DNA from: Elephas maximus indicus
Taxonomy: Eukaryota; Chordata; Mammalia; Proboscidea; Elephantidae
Assembly: GCF_024166365.1 (NCBI RefSeq)
Contig: NC_064822.1
Location: 107,194,823-107,258,822 of the forward strand
DNA length: 64,000 nt
Direction: 5' to 3'
Part shown: in pieces, positions 1 through 21,138 of the stretch
Layout of the letters: each line of letters starts with the position of its first letter
How positions within the stretch are numbered: the first letter of the stretch is position 1
Notes under the pieces: generated by a model
Database searches by the model: none
The model's input: only the letters and a program-made list of their open reading frames with translations
What the model was told of the DNA's origin: nothing
Position numbers and translations under genes: made by a program

Positions 1-59
1 TTTATTTTTTTGTTTTGTTTTTATTTCCTTTTTTGTTTTTCTCTTCTGTTTCTGTGTAG

Positions 60-3518
<3,459 letters not shown>

Positions 3519-3660
3519 ACAAAACCCACAGCTGTCGAGTCGATTCCGACTCATAGTGACCCTATAGGGCAGAGTAGAATTGCCCCACAGAGCTTTCAAG
3601 GAGCACCTGGTGGATTCGAACTGCCGATCTTTTGGTTAGCAGTCGTAGCATTTGAACACT
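3519..3660 (-). mobile_element. AfroSINE (short form)
   Basis: Reverse-oriented tRNA-derived AfroSINE. The 3' part (cagctgtcgagtcgattccg) comes first, then 'cagagtagaattgcccc', the box B-like 'ggattcgaactgccgat' and 'ttggttagcag'. It lacks the ~50-bp middle segment found in long copies. Confidence 0.9.
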
Positions 3661-3789
3661 ATATAGAGAGTTCAGTTAAACAATTTCTCTTTAACATATT
3701 TCAGCTTATCAGCTAATGCTCACAGCAAGGAAGAATTATTAGTAAATTTCATCAACTCTTTTAACTGTTTTACTTATAAAACTAGCTAA

Positions 3790-3955
3790 CCAAAAACCAA
3801 AACCAAACCCAGTGCCGTCGATTCCGACTCATAGTGACCCTATAAGACAGAGTAGAACTGCCCCATAGAGTTTCCAAGGAGCACCTGGAGGATTCGAACT
3901 GCCAACCCTTTGGTTGGCAGCCATAGCACTTAACCAGTACATCACCAGGGTTTCC
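3790..3955 (-). mobile_element. AfroSINE (short form)
   Basis: A complete reverse-oriented copy, running from the 'aaaccaaaccc' tail to the 'accagggtttcc' head, only about 130 bp after the previous copy and in the same orientation. Confidence 0.93.
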
Positions 3956-6928
<2,973 letters not shown>

Positions 6929-7419
6929 TAACATAACCTTACTGCCCACTAAGGTTCCTATCCAGTCTTCCAAGTTGCTTTTGTCACTTTGATCCCGTAT
7001 AGATAATTCTTAAAAGAACAGGGAGTCTTTCACTGTGCTCAGAATCAGAGTTTTGCTCAGCAATAAATAAAGATTCCTACAGCATAATAAAGTTGCAGAG
7101 AGATCACCTTCTCTCCCTAGGTCAAAGTATTTGGCTAAAGAGAAATAAAAAAATAAGTACATAGAGAAAAAAAAAATGATGTCAGTTTTGATGAGAGCAG
7201 AACAATCCTACAAAATAGCTATATTAAAGTTAACTTAAAAAAAAAAGAAAGGAACAGTGCTATGACACTGCCACTCACGTCAGCGCAACCCCAGAGAAAG
7301 GTCTTAATGTTTCATAGTAAGAAAGGATTTATTTTAATTATGTAGCTAACCAATTTTCTTTGCCTGATTTCATTCTATCATGCCTAGTTTTCCTTACATC
7401 ATGTATTACACAAGACTGT

Positions 7420-7850
7420 GATGCAGTGCAAGCTTGTAGGCTTTGGAATGAGACAGACGTAGGTTTGAGCCAAGCTCCAGTGTTAATTAGCTATGTAACT
7501 TTGGACTAATTACTTAGCTTCTTTAAGTCTTTGTTTCTTATCTGTTAAATGTGGGTAATAATACTTAACCTTGTACAGTTGTTGAGAGAATCCATGGTAT
7601 TTTATTAAAAGTTCTTAGCACATAACCAGAACCAGTTGCCATTAAGTCTATTCCAACTCCTGGCGACCCCGCATGTGCCAGAGTAGAACTGTGCTCCACA
7701 GGATTTTCAGTGGGTGATTTTTCAGATCACCAGGCATTTCCTCGAGAACGTCTAGGTGGACTCAAACCTGCACCCTTTTGGCTAGCCAGATGCACCATTT
7801 CCACCGACCAGAGCATGGCACATAACAGTGCTCAATTAACGATAACTGTA
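7420..7850 (+). mobile_element. MIR SINE, interrupted by an AfroSINE
   Basis: Ancient MIR in + orientation: 'aggctttggaatgagacagac', then 'aactttggactaattacttagc' and 'atctgttaaatgtgggtaataatac', up to 'gttcttagcacataac'. It resumes after the inserted AfroSINE with 'ggcacataacagtgctcaatta'. The repeated 'gcacataac' is the target-site duplication of the insertion. Confidence 0.85.
7627..7815 (-). mobile_element. AfroSINE-related element (diverged, long form)
   Basis: A diverged reverse copy ('ccagttgccattaagtc', 'cagagtagaactgtgctcca') with the middle segment retained. It is inserted inside a MIR and flanked by 'gcacataac' on both sides. Confidence 0.8.
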
Positions 7851-7852
7851 TT

Positions 7853-8012
7853 ATGTTGCAGTGGTTAAGTGTTCGGCTCCTGACCAAAAGGTCAGCAGTT
7901 CGAATCTACCACCTGCTCCTTGGAAACCTTATGGGGCAGTTCTTCTCTTTCCTGTAGGGTCACTATGAGTTGGAATCAACTTGACAGCAACAGGTTTGGT
8001 TTTTTTGTTTGG
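7853..8012 (+). mobile_element. AfroSINE (short form)
   Basis: Forward copy from 'gcagtggttaagtgttcggc' to 'gacagcaacaggtttggttt'. The extreme head is missing. A second MIR 3' piece follows at about 8040-8105. Confidence 0.9.
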
Positions 8013-8249
8013 CTATTATGTGCCTATATCAAAAGTTGTTGGGAAGATTAAATGCAGTATTGCAGGTAAAGCTCTCAACCTAACCTTCAGCATTCACTAT
8101 TAGCTAGTAGTAGAAGGCAAAGTTAATGGAGTGATGAGTGGTTTAGCTCACCCCAAAGGTTTTTGTTGTTCCAACCCAGTTCAGGAAATTGGACCCACAA
8201 ATTGAATCTTACTTGAAGCAGCTCGGGGAGACCAGTGCCCACTATCCAG

Positions 8250-8400
8250 CTATTCAAACATCGTGTTCCCAGAGTTCCCACCATATGCAAGACACTGTGC
8301 TTGGCGTTGCTAGGGCCATTGGAAGAATAAAGAACTGCCCGTACCCTAAAAAACCTTAGAATCTAGTTGCGTGAATAAAATTTAGATAACACATGGAGAA
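8250..8400 (-). mobile_element. L2 fragment
   Basis: Typical reverse-complement L2 3' wording: 'atgcaagacactgtgcttgg', 'gaataaagaactgcccgtac', 'cttagaatctagttg'. It is diverged and its boundaries are approximate. Confidence 0.6.
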
Positions 8401-8947
8401 TATTAAATTGGTTATCCATATTTGTTTTCAAAATCAAACTATACTTGACTAAAGGAGTACAGTCGGGAAGGGCCTGTCAAGAATGAAGTCAAACTAAACA
8501 CGTATATCAGCAGGGATAAGTTCTGACCTTTTTTTTTTTTTAATGCAGCTATGAATTTGTCAGACCTCCTTTTCTTATATAATACCTTTTTTTTTTTTTA
8601 ACGACCCCCTCAATGGAGGGCTGCATTCTAAGCACCCTCAGTGGATTCCTGTCACTCACTCATAAATATGACTTTTCCTAACTTTTTCCAACCTTATTAG
8701 ACCCATTTTAAAGACCTTTCGTAAATGTATCGAATCAGTTACCTAGTTGTCAACATGTGCTTTACCAGACTTTGAGGTTATTATCAGGAACTTAAAGCCT
8801 CCTTGGAACATATATTAACAAACAGGAAATTTGACATCCAAGTGAGGCCAAACCCAAACTCCTTGTCCTGTGCTGGCCTTTGGGGACCCTGCCTAGATCC
8901 CACCCACCCCTAATAGGCTCAGTCTAATGATAGACTCTGTTTGCCAG

Positions 8948-9001
8948 GCAACCTTCAAAGGCTGGATGGACATCATGTATGCCGCTGTAGATTCCCGAAA
9001 G
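8948..9001 (+). CDS. SCN8A: SCN8A exon, domain III selectivity-filter residue
   Basis: This 54-bp exon (18 codons) lies between TGCCAG and GTAAGG, phase 0 at both ends. It encodes ATFKGWMDIMYAAVDSRK. The Lys in 'TFKGW' is the K of the DEKA ring that makes the pore select Na+ over Ca2+, and it is intact here. The 54-bp length is a diagnostic of this position in the SCN family. The following intron (9002-9535) shows nothing beyond its splice sites. Confidence 0.97.
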
Positions 9002-9532
9002 GTAAGGATGTGCATTGTGAAACCACACTCTTCTTAGTTGGTCCAAAAGCAAGCGGCATAATGAATTTCATCAACAAAGAGAGGGAGGGAGGAATGGAGA
9101 AGTTATAGTTTCTATTTGAAACTTTATTGCTTCGTTTATTGATTTTAGATGATTTTCCTATCGGTGAGTCATCACTCTCTTATATTTGCTCTAGATGATT
9201 AAACTGTTGATTTTTACCTGGCCCCAATGGAGCCATCTACTCCTCAGTCCTGCTCTGAAATAAAAGTGTGGTTCCCAGCAGACAGCCCTCCCCTTCCCCT
9301 TGCCTCACTGATCTGCATGTTTTGCACATAAGTAATTACAGGAATAGTACCTTCTCACTACAGGAACTGCTGGTGTGGAGAAGACAAGCAGAAAGTATCT
9401 AGGGCTCCCCCACCCAGCTTGTTGAGCAGCTTGAGTGGTCACAGTCATGACTGATGGCCTTGGCATGTTGTAATCACCCACATGATCCCCAGGCTAGGAT
9501 CTGACGCTCATCCTTTCTCTCTTGCCCTTTGA

Positions 9533-12185
<2,653 letters not shown>

Positions 12186-13560
12186 CTGCCATCCATTTGT
12201 TCATTCAGCAAATATTTATAGATTTCCTACACTTTGGAAACCCTGGTGACACAGTGGTTAAGTGCTATGGCCGCTAACCAAAAGGTCAGCAGTTCGAATC
12301 CTCCAGGTGCTCCTTGGAAGCTCTATGGGACAGTTCTACCCTGCCCTGTTGTAGGGTCGCTATGAGTTGGAATTGACTCGACAGCAGCGGGTTTGGTTTT
12401 GGTTTTACACTATGTACCATGTACTAGGTAGAGAATGATGAACAAAACTTAGACACTGCTATTGTTGAGTGCACAATATAGTGGGGGAGATGCATAATAA
12501 GTAAGCAAACAGCTATTATAAAACGTGAAATGTTATAAAAAAGAGTTAACCTGAGAGCCATAACAGAAAATAATGGAGTTGGTATGGGGAAATCTACTTC
12601 CACAGTATAGTCAGAAAAAGTCTCACTAAAAAGTGTCCATTTGAATGGATGAGAAGGAACCAAAGAGCTGGAGAAAGAGATTTCTAGAAAAGCAGACAAG
12701 GCTCTTAAAGAGGGAGAATCAGTGTGGCCAGGTATAGATCAACTAGAGCAGGATGAAACGAGCAGGGTGAAAGGCATTTTTAAACCAGGTTAACAAATAG
12801 AGATTTTGTTACAAGCCCAGCAAGAAGCTATTGAACAGCTAAGTAGGAGAAAGGTGTGATCCATTTATGTTTTTAAATAATCGCACGTCCTATTATATGG
12901 ACACTGCATTAGATGAGGGAAAGAGAGGAAGTAGACCAGTTAGGAGATTATTATAGGAGTGCAGGTGAAAGATGGTGGTGGCTTAGGCTCGAGCAGGAGC
13001 AATAGAAATGGAGTGAACCAGTGCATGAATTCAAATTATATTTTAGGAAGGAGAATGAATAGGGCCTGCAATGGATTAGATGGGGAATGAGGGAGAGGAA
13101 AGAGACAAGAATGACCCTCAGATTTCTGGTTTGAGGGACTGGATGAGTAATTAAGATGAGGAAAGCTGAGAGAGGAACAAGTTGGATACGGGGTGGGGGA
13201 AGGAAGTTAGGCCTGCTTTCAACATGTTAAGGTTGCAACGCTTATGAGCCATCAAGGAGAGATGTCAAGTAGGCAATAAGGTATACAACTTGGGCGTTCA
13301 AAGGAAAGGTATAGGCTGGAAAAGAAAAAAATGGAGAAGCATAAGTACATAGATGTTATATAAGCAGAGTAAATGAGCTCTCCTAGCAAGAAAGGATAGA
13401 GAAAGAAGAGATCAAATGAGGGAAGAAATGGCTGGCAAATGAGACTAAAAAGGAGCAGCTAAAAAGGTAGGAAGAAATCCAGAAGTGTGTGATGTCTTAG
13501 ATGCAAAAGAGAAGAGTGGCAATTTTAGAAAAATTTTTGTGAAGTAATATTGACATTGGT
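12186..13560 (-). mobile_element. L2 3' region, interrupted by an AfroSINE
   Basis: A long reverse-complement L2 piece: 'tgttcattcagcaaatattta', 'gaaagtctcactaaaaagtg', 'agttaggagattattatag', 'acatgttaaggttgc' and 'atgtcaagtaggcaataagg' follow the usual order of L2 3' sequence. The divergence is high, as for all L2. Confidence 0.75.
12236..12406 (+). mobile_element. AfroSINE (short form)
   Basis: A complete forward copy from 'ggaaaccctggtgacacag' to 'gggtttggttttggtttt'. It is flanked by 'tacactt'/'tacacta' and inserted into the L2. Confidence 0.95.
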
Positions 13561-13640
13561 CTCTCTCCATGCTCCTGGTAGAGCATCCAGATGGAGCTGG
13601 CCATTTTTACATAAAAGAAAGCAGAGAGTACTTTGATTAA

Positions 13641-14183
<543 letters not shown>

Positions 14184-14429
14184 TAGTAGTCTTGTATTAT
14201 AAATTCTGTGGTGGGGGTGGGGGAGGTGGCTAAGGAGCTTAAAGTTTATCAGGGAAAATAAAAGAAACTTGTTATTTAAAAATATGGCTATAATAAAACT
14301 AAGTTTAAAATGGGAAAGGGAATGGCAAGAGATTGTTGAATTGGGTATTAGTGAATTAATCTAGGAAAATTCTGGTGGTAGTGGTGGTGATAGTGATGAT
14401 AATAATAACATTGCTCATTTTACTGTGTG

Positions 14430-14600
14430 CCAGATATAGTTTGAGAGCTTTTTCATCTGTATTATCTCATTTAATCCTATGATAGTCCAGGAAGTAGGCT
14501 ATTTTATTACCTTCAATGTTTAGATGTACAGGGTCACTCAACTAGGAGGTGCCAGAACTCAATGTTGAAGTCTATCTGATCATCCCAAAGTTTGTTTTTA
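14430..14600 (-). mobile_element. MIR SINE
   Basis: Reverse MIR wording: 'tattatctcatttaatcctatg', 'aggaagtaggctattttatta', 'tcactcaactaggaggtgcc'. Confidence 0.65.
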
Positions 14601-14620
14601 ACAGTGACTGTGTGGCATTT

Positions 14621-14784
14621 TGAAGCCCTGATGGCACAGTGGTTAAGAGCTACGGCTGCTAACCAAAAGTTTGGCAGTTCAGATCCATCAGCCGCTCCTT
14701 AGAAACCCAGTGGGGCAGTTCTGCTCTGCCCTATAGAGTCACTATGAGTTGGAATCGACTCCATGGTAACAGATTTTGGTTTTG
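14621..14784 (+). mobile_element. AfroSINE (short form)
   Basis: Forward copy from 'tgaagccctgatggcacagt' to 'taacagattttggtttt'. Confidence 0.94.
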
Positions 14785-15147
14785 TGGTTCGGCATTTTGC
14801 TTCAACTTAAAGGCATGTAAAGGGGTGATGTCCTAGATGGCAGGTGGAAAGAAATGCTGCCCTATTGATTGCCCTCCCAAAACTTGTCCTTGCTTTCCTC
14901 AGAGGCATCTCGAATGGTGAAACTCTGCCTTGGTTCCAGGTAGGTTTGACCAACTTACGTAGCAAAGGGAACTGCCTGAGACCCATGGGAACCAACCCCA
15001 GAGCTCCAGTGACCAGCCTGCATTTAGCAAGGTGGTAACTGTAGACCAGAAGACAGCTGGCTCTCCCCTTGGCCTGAGCTACTTTCTAGTTCTTTCCTCC
15101 AGAGCAGTATTTCCTAAGGTGTGTTGATATGTGGAACACTAATCCCA
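14785..15147 (+). other. SCN8A intron, no recognised element
   Basis: No exon or repeat recognised. Open frames on both strands here lack any domain. Confidence 0.5.
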
Positions 15148-15320
15148 AGGAAACCCTGGTGGCATAGTGGTTAAGTGCTGTGGCTGCTAACCAAAGGGTC
15201 GGCAGTTTAAATCCACCAGGTGCTCCTTGGAAACTCTATGGGGCAGTTCTACTCTGTCCTATAGGGTCGCTGTGAGTCAGAGTCGACTCAACAGCGCTGG
15301 GTTTGGTTTTATTTTTGGTT
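15148..15320 (+). mobile_element. AfroSINE (short form) with target-site duplication
   Basis: Forward copy from 'aggaaaccctggtggcatag' to 'ggttttatttttggtt'. It is flanked by direct repeats of 'taatccca' at 15140-15147 and 15321-15328. Confidence 0.95.
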
Positions 15321-15567
15321 TAATCCCACAGGTTTCTTAGAAAAGAATCCCACAATTAGATTACTCTGAGAAACACTGTACATTGTACTGCCCTTTGGAG
15401 TGTCACAGTTCACATTAGCCTATTAAAGACTCTTGGAAGTCCTGCAGTAAGGAATCCTGCATAACATACCATGTTATGGATTGAATTATATCCCGCAAAA
15501 CTATGTGTTGTAAATCCTAACCTCTGTGTCTGTGGTTATACTCGCATTTGGGAATGGGTTGCTTTTT

Positions 15568-15781
15568 TAAGGAAGCTCTGGTGGCACCGTGGTTCAGCAC
15601 TGGGCTGCTAACCAAAAGGTTGGCGGTTGAACCCACCAGCCGCTCCAAGGGAGAAAGATACGGCAATCTGCTTCCATAAAGATTTACAGCCTTGGAAACC
15701 CTATGGGGCAGTTTTACCCAGTCCTATAAGGTCACTATGAGTCAGAATCAAATCGATGGCAATGAGTTTGATTTTAGTTTG
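15568..15781 (+). mobile_element. AfroSINE (long form) inside the 5' LTR
   Basis: Forward copy with the full middle segment ('ggcaatctgcttccataaag'). The 3' LTR runs without a break across this point, which proves a later insertion into the 5' LTR. Confidence 0.93.
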
Positions 15782-16109
15782 TCTTTGTTGTATTAATGAG
15801 GCAGGATTAGTATAGGGTGTATTTGAGTTAATCTCTTTTGAGACATAAAAGAGATTAAACAAGTGAGCAGAGGAGAGATGGGGCAAGATAGATGCCAAGA
15901 CACCTGGACATCTCCAAGGAACCAGGACGCAGAAGCTGAAGAAACAAGGACCTTCCTCCAGAGCCTACAGAGAGAGAAAGCCTTCCCCTAGAGCCTTTGC
16001 TCAGAGTTCAGAGTTCCAACCTCCTTAAACTCTGAGAAAATAAATTTCTGTTTCTCAAAGCCATCTACTTGTGGTATTTCTGTTACAGCAGCACTATATA
16101 ACTAAGACA

Positions 16110-17724
16110 GAATTCGATACCAGGAGTGGGGTGCCGCTCTAATAAATACCTAAAATGTGCAAGTGGTTTTGGAATTGGATAATGGGTAGAGGCTGGAAGA
16201 GTTTTAAGGTGCCTAATAGTAAGAACCTAGATTACCTTGAAGAGACTGTTGGTAGAATTATGTACATCAAAGGCAATTCTAGTGAAGGCTCAGAAGGAAG
16301 TGAAGAGAGCTATAAAGAAAGTCTCTGTCGTCTTAGAGAATTCGTATGGTGCCAACAACAGAATGTTGTAGAAATGTGGACATTAAATGTGCTTCTGGTG
16401 AGGTTTTAAAATAATGAACATGTGATTGGACAATGGAGGAATTATACAGTAGCAAATAACTTGTCTGAATTATGTTCAAGTGTTTGGTAGAAGGTAAAAC
16501 TTGGAAGTGATGAACTTGGATATTAAACTGATGAGATTTCTAAGCAAGATCTTTCAAGGCGCCATGTGGTTTCTCCTTGCTGCTTATAGTAAAATGCAAG
16601 GGGAAAGAGATGAACTTAAAAATGAACTGTGCAAAATGAAAATAGAAATTAAAAATTTGGAAAATCTGTTGTACAAACTAAGGACACATGTCCTAGAATG
16701 TTCACCAAGGACGTGGCTACGCAATCTTTTGTTAAAGAGGTTAAGCATGTGACTGATGGATCTAACCAACTACCACAGCCAAAAACCCATCAGCTTAGAC
16801 TAAAGGGGACAGAGAAAGAAAGAAAGGAAAGAACGCTGTCTGCCTCTTGGAATTCTACAGGCAGGAAACAGGCCAAAGAAGCTACATCTGTTGTCCTCTA
16901 AGAAAAGAAAAGGACCATCCCTGGAGCAGCTGGAAGATCAGCAGAACTGTTGGAAAGAGCACAGGAAGCAGGGCCTTCTCGGTTTCAAAGGGTAGGGCCA
17001 TAGCCTCCTAGGTTTCAGGGTTGGATCTTCAACAACTAGGTTCTGGACTGTTAAGATATGCCAGGAGGGTGGCACTGCTGCCCAAAGCTGAGGGGGCAGG
17101 GTTGCCATGCCCAAGGGGCAGAAGACCACGGCCTAGTGGAGCTAAGGGTGTGGAGTCGCCACTTAGATGGACTAAGAGAATGGGACCGCCCAACACCAAG
17201 GGAGCAGAGTTGCCATCCCAGTGGGCCTGGAAGGCAGAGCTAAAGCCCAGAGCCAAGGGACCTCCATCCAGAATCCAGAGAGCATGGTCAACACCCAGCG
17301 TCTGGAGGGCAAGGCCATTTCTCAGATGGTCTCAGAGAGTAGAGGATTATTTTCAAGCTTGAGAGCTAATGTAAATTGTTCTGCTGGGTTTTAGACTTGC
17401 TTGGTGCCCGTTATCCCTTCTTTCCCTCCAATATCTCCCATTTGTAATGGAAATGCCTACCTTGTGCCTGTTCTACCATTGTACTTTGGAAGCAGATAAC
17501 TTACATTCTAGATTTCACAGACTCACAGATGAAGAGGAATTTTGCCCCAGAATGGAATACGCCTAAAGTCTCACTCACGTTTGATTTAGATGATTCAGAA
17601 GATGAGATTTTGTACTTGGAGTTGACTTAAAAGTCTTAAATCAAGGATTTAAAGGATGATGTGATGGGGTGAATGTGTTTTGCATGTGGCAAGGACATGA
17701 ATTTTGGGGGACCACAGGGTGGAA
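16110..17724 (+). mobile_element. internal region of the MaLR-like provirus
   Basis: It starts 'gaattcgataccaggagtgg', then 'caagtggttttggaattggat', as in MaLR gag-derived internal sequence. The frame is broken many times and the longest open piece is about 113 codons. Short open pieces with the wording 'WFWNWIMGRGWKSF' are gag-like. No protease, polymerase or envelope region can be recognised. It is a relic. Confidence 0.7.
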
Positions 17725-17878
17725 TGTTATGAATTGAATTGCATGCCTCCAAAGTATGTGTTATGAATCCTTACCTCTATGCCCGTGGTTATAATCCCGT
17801 TTGGGAATGGGTTGTTTCTGCTATATTAATGGGCAGGATTAGTGTAGGGTGTATCTTGAATCAGTCTCTTTTGAGATA

Positions 17879-18527
17879 CAGTAGTCCCACCTTGTCCGTG
17901 CTTCTGCTTTCCATGGTTTCAGTTACCTACGGTCAGTTGCAGTCTGAAAATATTAAATGGAAAATTCCAGGAATAAACATTCATAAGTTTTAAATTCTGC
18001 ATCATTATGTGTAGCGTGATGCATTTCATTCCATCCCACTCTGTCCTGCCCTGGAGGTAAATTATCCCTTAGTCCAGCGTATCCATGCAGTATACACCAC
18101 CCGCCTGTCAGTCGCTTAGTAACTGTCTCGGGTATCAGATTGACTGTCATGGTACCGCAGTGCTTGATAATTGTTCTATTTTACTATTAGTTGTTGTTGT
18201 TAATCTCTTACTGTGTCTAATTTATAAATTAAACTTTATCATAGGTATGTGGAGCCCTGGTGGCTCAGTGGTTAAGAGTTCAGCTGCTAACCAAATATCA
18301 GCAGTTCGACTCCACCAGCCACTCCTTGGAAACCCTATGGGTCAGTTCTACTCTGTCCTATAGGGTCACTATGAGTCAGAATCGACTCAACAGCAAGGGG
18401 TTTGGTTTTCATAGGTATGTATGTATAGGAAAAAACATAGTACATATAGGATTCAGTACTACCCGTGGTTTCAGGCATCTACTGGGGGTCTTGGAACATA
18501 ACACCCATGGATAAGGGGGGACTACTG
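17879..18527 (+). mobile_element. TcMar-Tigger-type DNA transposon in the 3' LTR
   Basis: The terminal inverted repeats CAGTAGTCCC and GGGACTACTG are flanked by TA on both sides (17877-17878 and 18528-18529). The sequence that follows ('ttccatggtttcagttaccta', 'gaaaatattaaatggaaaat') resembles the 5' part of Tigger elements. Comparison with the 5' LTR shows a clean insertion between 'gaga' and 'taaaagag'. It is internally deleted and has no transposase frame. A nested AfroSINE accounts for about 170 bp. Confidence 0.85.
18251..18408 (+). mobile_element. AfroSINE (short form) inside the Tigger element
   Basis: Forward copy flanked by a perfect 12-bp duplication, tcataggtatgt, at 18239-18250 and 18409-18420. 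It is the youngest layer of this nest. Confidence 0.96.
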
Positions 18528-18859
18528 TATAAAAGAGATTAAACAAGTGAGCAGAGGAGAGATGGGGTAAGATAGATGGTAAGACACATGGAGATCTCCA
18601 AGGAAGCAGAAGCGGAAGGGACAAGGACTTTCCTCCAGAGCCAACAGAGAAAGTCTTCCCCTAGAGCTGGCACTCTGAATTCAGACTCTAGCCTCCTAAA
18701 CTATGAGAAAATAAATTTCTCCTTGTTGAGACCACCCACTTGTGATACTTCTGTTATAGCAGCAGTAGATAACTAAAATAGACCACAATACTCTTTTTTC
18801 AAGTAATAATATTCCATTTACATGGAACATACTATATGCCAATCACGGTCTTGAGAGCT

Positions 18860-18995
18860 TTACATGTTTTAATTTGTATAATCCTCATAGCAACCCTCAA
18901 AGTATCAGGAGGAATTGAGGCACAGAGAGGTTACGGAGATACGTGGCTGGTAAGCAAGTGAGCTAGAGTTAATGCCCAGCCTCAAGGTCACACAA
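18860..18995 (-). mobile_element. MIR SINE
   Basis: Reverse MIR: 'tataatcctcatagcaaccc', 'ggaattgaggcacagagagg', 'gctggtaagcaagtgagct'. Confidence 0.75.
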
Positions 18996-19162
18996 TTAAC
19001 CTCCCACAAAACAGACTTTGGACAGTGCTACTCTTACTCACTCTTCTTGAACTTTTCTGCACACCAGTTGGGTGGGATAGAAAACCCATGACCAAAGCAT
19101 CCCCCCATTCTCAGATAGTCTCTAAAATAAAGAGGAAGAGTGGTATTACTTTTGACAATTAA

Positions 19163-19316
19163 GATTGGTGGCACAGTTGTTAAGAGCTATGGCTGCTAAC
19201 CAAAAGGTCGGCAGTTAAATACACCAGCCACTCCTTGGAAACCCTATGGGACAGTTTTGCTCCTGTCCTGTAGGTTCGCTATTAGTCAGAATCAACAGCA
19301 ACACGTTTGTTTTTGA
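19163..19316 (+). mobile_element. AfroSINE (short form)
   Basis: Forward copy, slightly head-truncated, from 'gattggtggcacagttgtta' to 'aacacgtttgtttttg'. Confidence 0.9.
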
Positions 19317-19649
19317 TTATCATTAATCTGATCAGAATCAAAAGTATAGAAATTTACTTCTTAAATTAAGAGGTGACTAGGGTAAAACTACCCCTGGAAC
19401 CACCTGGAGAATTCCTTAAATGGTGTTCCCACTGGCTGGATTGCTGTCTCCCCTATGTCTGTCCCATTTTCTGTAGGAACAGATATACATTTATCCTTCA
19501 AAACCTTGTTCGGGCATCATCTTCTCTCTCAAGTCTTCCTTGCCCATCACTGACCCTTTCTTGACCTACCCATCTCTCCCCTAGCAAAGCTAATCCCACA
19601 ACTTGTTCTGGCTCTGTACCTTCACATTACACGTCTCTTGATATTATCT

Positions 19650-19860
19650 GAATTAATGCATCCCTTCATTCATTTATCCAGTAGATATCAGGAGATATCT
19701 ACTATGTGCCAGGCACTGTGGTAGGTGCCAGGAGAATAAAGACGAGTAAAATAAAATCGTCGTATTAGGAAACTTCCACGGATTTTAGAGAGGGAAGCAA
19801 ACAAGGAAATTAGCAATTACAGCATCCCAGTCAGTCTTTTGTAGAGTTATGTACTGAGGG
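19650..19860 (-). mobile_element. L2 fragment
   Basis: 'cattcatttatccagtagat', 'ctatgtgccaggcactgtgg' and 'gaataaagacgagtaaaat' mark the reverse-complement L2 3' end. Confidence 0.65.
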
Positions 19861-19876
19861 CGTGCAATGGGAATAC

Positions 19877-20068
19877 GAGGTCCCTGGGTGGCACAAACAG
19901 TTTGTGCTCAGCTGGTAATCGAAAGGTTGGTAAAACCATACAGCGGCACCACAAAAGAAAAGGCCTGGTGATTTGCTTCTATAAAGATTACAGCCAAGAA
20001 AATATATAGAGCAGTTCTACTTTTTAACACACAGGGTGGCAGTGAATCAGCCACAAAACAACAACATA
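19877..20068 (+). mobile_element. AfroSINE (long form, variant head)
   Basis: The head reads 'ggtccctgggtggcacaaac', a different subfamily from the 'ccctggtggcgcagtgg' copies. The middle segment is present. Confidence 0.88.
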
Positions 20069-20908
20069 GGGACATGCAGGATGTTTTTCACCAGAGAGCT
20101 ATATACCTGGTATATGGCTGCCAATCCCGTATATTTTGGGTATTTGTATCATCCCACCCTTAGAGAAATCAGGCCATACTTCTGGATAGCACAGAGTTTG
20201 GGAGGTCAGTCAGTAATTCCAGTCAATTCTGGGATCATGGCCTGAATTTGTACATTGTGGGAAAACTGAATATGATGAATAACGAGGGATTTAAATGTAT
20301 ATAGGGTTTATTTGATGTTTTCTTATATCCCTTTTTCTCTTCTACAACCTCCCTGAATTTTTAAAACTTGTTTATTGAGGGTTCTGTCTGCCTTCATTGG
20401 AACTGCCTCCCATCTGCTACACGTCACCATACTTAGGTTCTTAAGAGATGTGATAAGACACTCCACTGAAATGTCTGTTCTTTATTTCTAACCTGGATTT
20501 TGTCCTGAATCCTACTGGCTTTTCCATCTCAGCATACTTTGATAGACAATACAGAAATTCAAGGGCCCCTTTACTCCCACCCATTAAAGGTCAGATGAGA
20601 CATAACTCTTAAGCAATCACCTTTTCCTGTCTACCCCAAACCTACCATTACCAAAGGCTTCATCAACTAAAAGTTCCAAAATACTGCATAGAAGAGAAAA
20701 CTCTGTAGAAAGAAGAGTTTAATAATCTCTTCACTCAGGGAAAGGAATGAGGTAGGGCTAATATATCTGTCCTTGATAGCAAAAGCCACCCTGAAGAAGT
20801 AAGAGGATGTCAAGCCAACATGATTCCAGTAAACCATATATGATGCATATTATCTGACTTCTTATGGTCACTGGTTATGACTTAATTGAAAAGTAAAAAG
20901 AAGATAGC
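20069..20908 (+). other. SCN8A intron, no recognised element
   Basis: About 840 bp without an exon or repeat that I recognise. It ends with 'gaagatagc', the insertion point of the following L1. Confidence 0.5.
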
Positions 20909-21138
20909 TGGGAGGCGGGGCCAAGATGGCGGACTAGGTGGACGCTACCGCGGATCCCTCTTGCAACAAAGACTCGGAAAAACAAGGGAATCGATCACAT
21001 ACATAACAATCTACGAACTCTGAACAACAAGCACAGACTTAGAGACAGAAAACGAACAAATACGGGCAGACAGCGACCGTTTTCAAAACCAGGAGCCAGC
21101 GTACCAGCCGACTACCTGGAAAATCTAGTTTCCCAGTG

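Larger units (their letters stand above)
15472..18780 (+). mobile_element. MaLR/ERVL-type provirus with both LTRs
   Basis: Two diverged LTRs (15472-16109 and 17725-18780) in the same orientation bracket 1.6 kb of internal sequence. Both LTRs start TGTTATG(G/A)ATTGAAT and share 'gggaatgggttg', 'gcaggattagt', 'aaaagagattaaacaagtg' and 'ctatgagaaaataaatttc'-like stretches. The first ends in 'taagaca'. The near-identical 5-mers TACCA (15467-15471) and GACCA (18781-18785) flank the unit and look like a decayed target-site duplication. Once nested insertions are removed, each LTR is about 400-425 bp. I infer the class from the LTR start and from the 'gataccaggagtggggtgc' that opens the internal part. 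No intact viral gene exists. Confidence 0.85.

Noticed and set aside
3519-3660. tRNA-like box B words (GGATTCGAACTGCC) suggesting tRNA genes at many places
   Set aside because: They belong to the tRNA-derived heads of AfroSINE copies; no cloverleaf with an acceptor stem can be drawn.
16155-17362. short open frames suggesting small genes
   Set aside because: They lie in the internal relic of the MaLR-like provirus and are broken, gag-like remnants.
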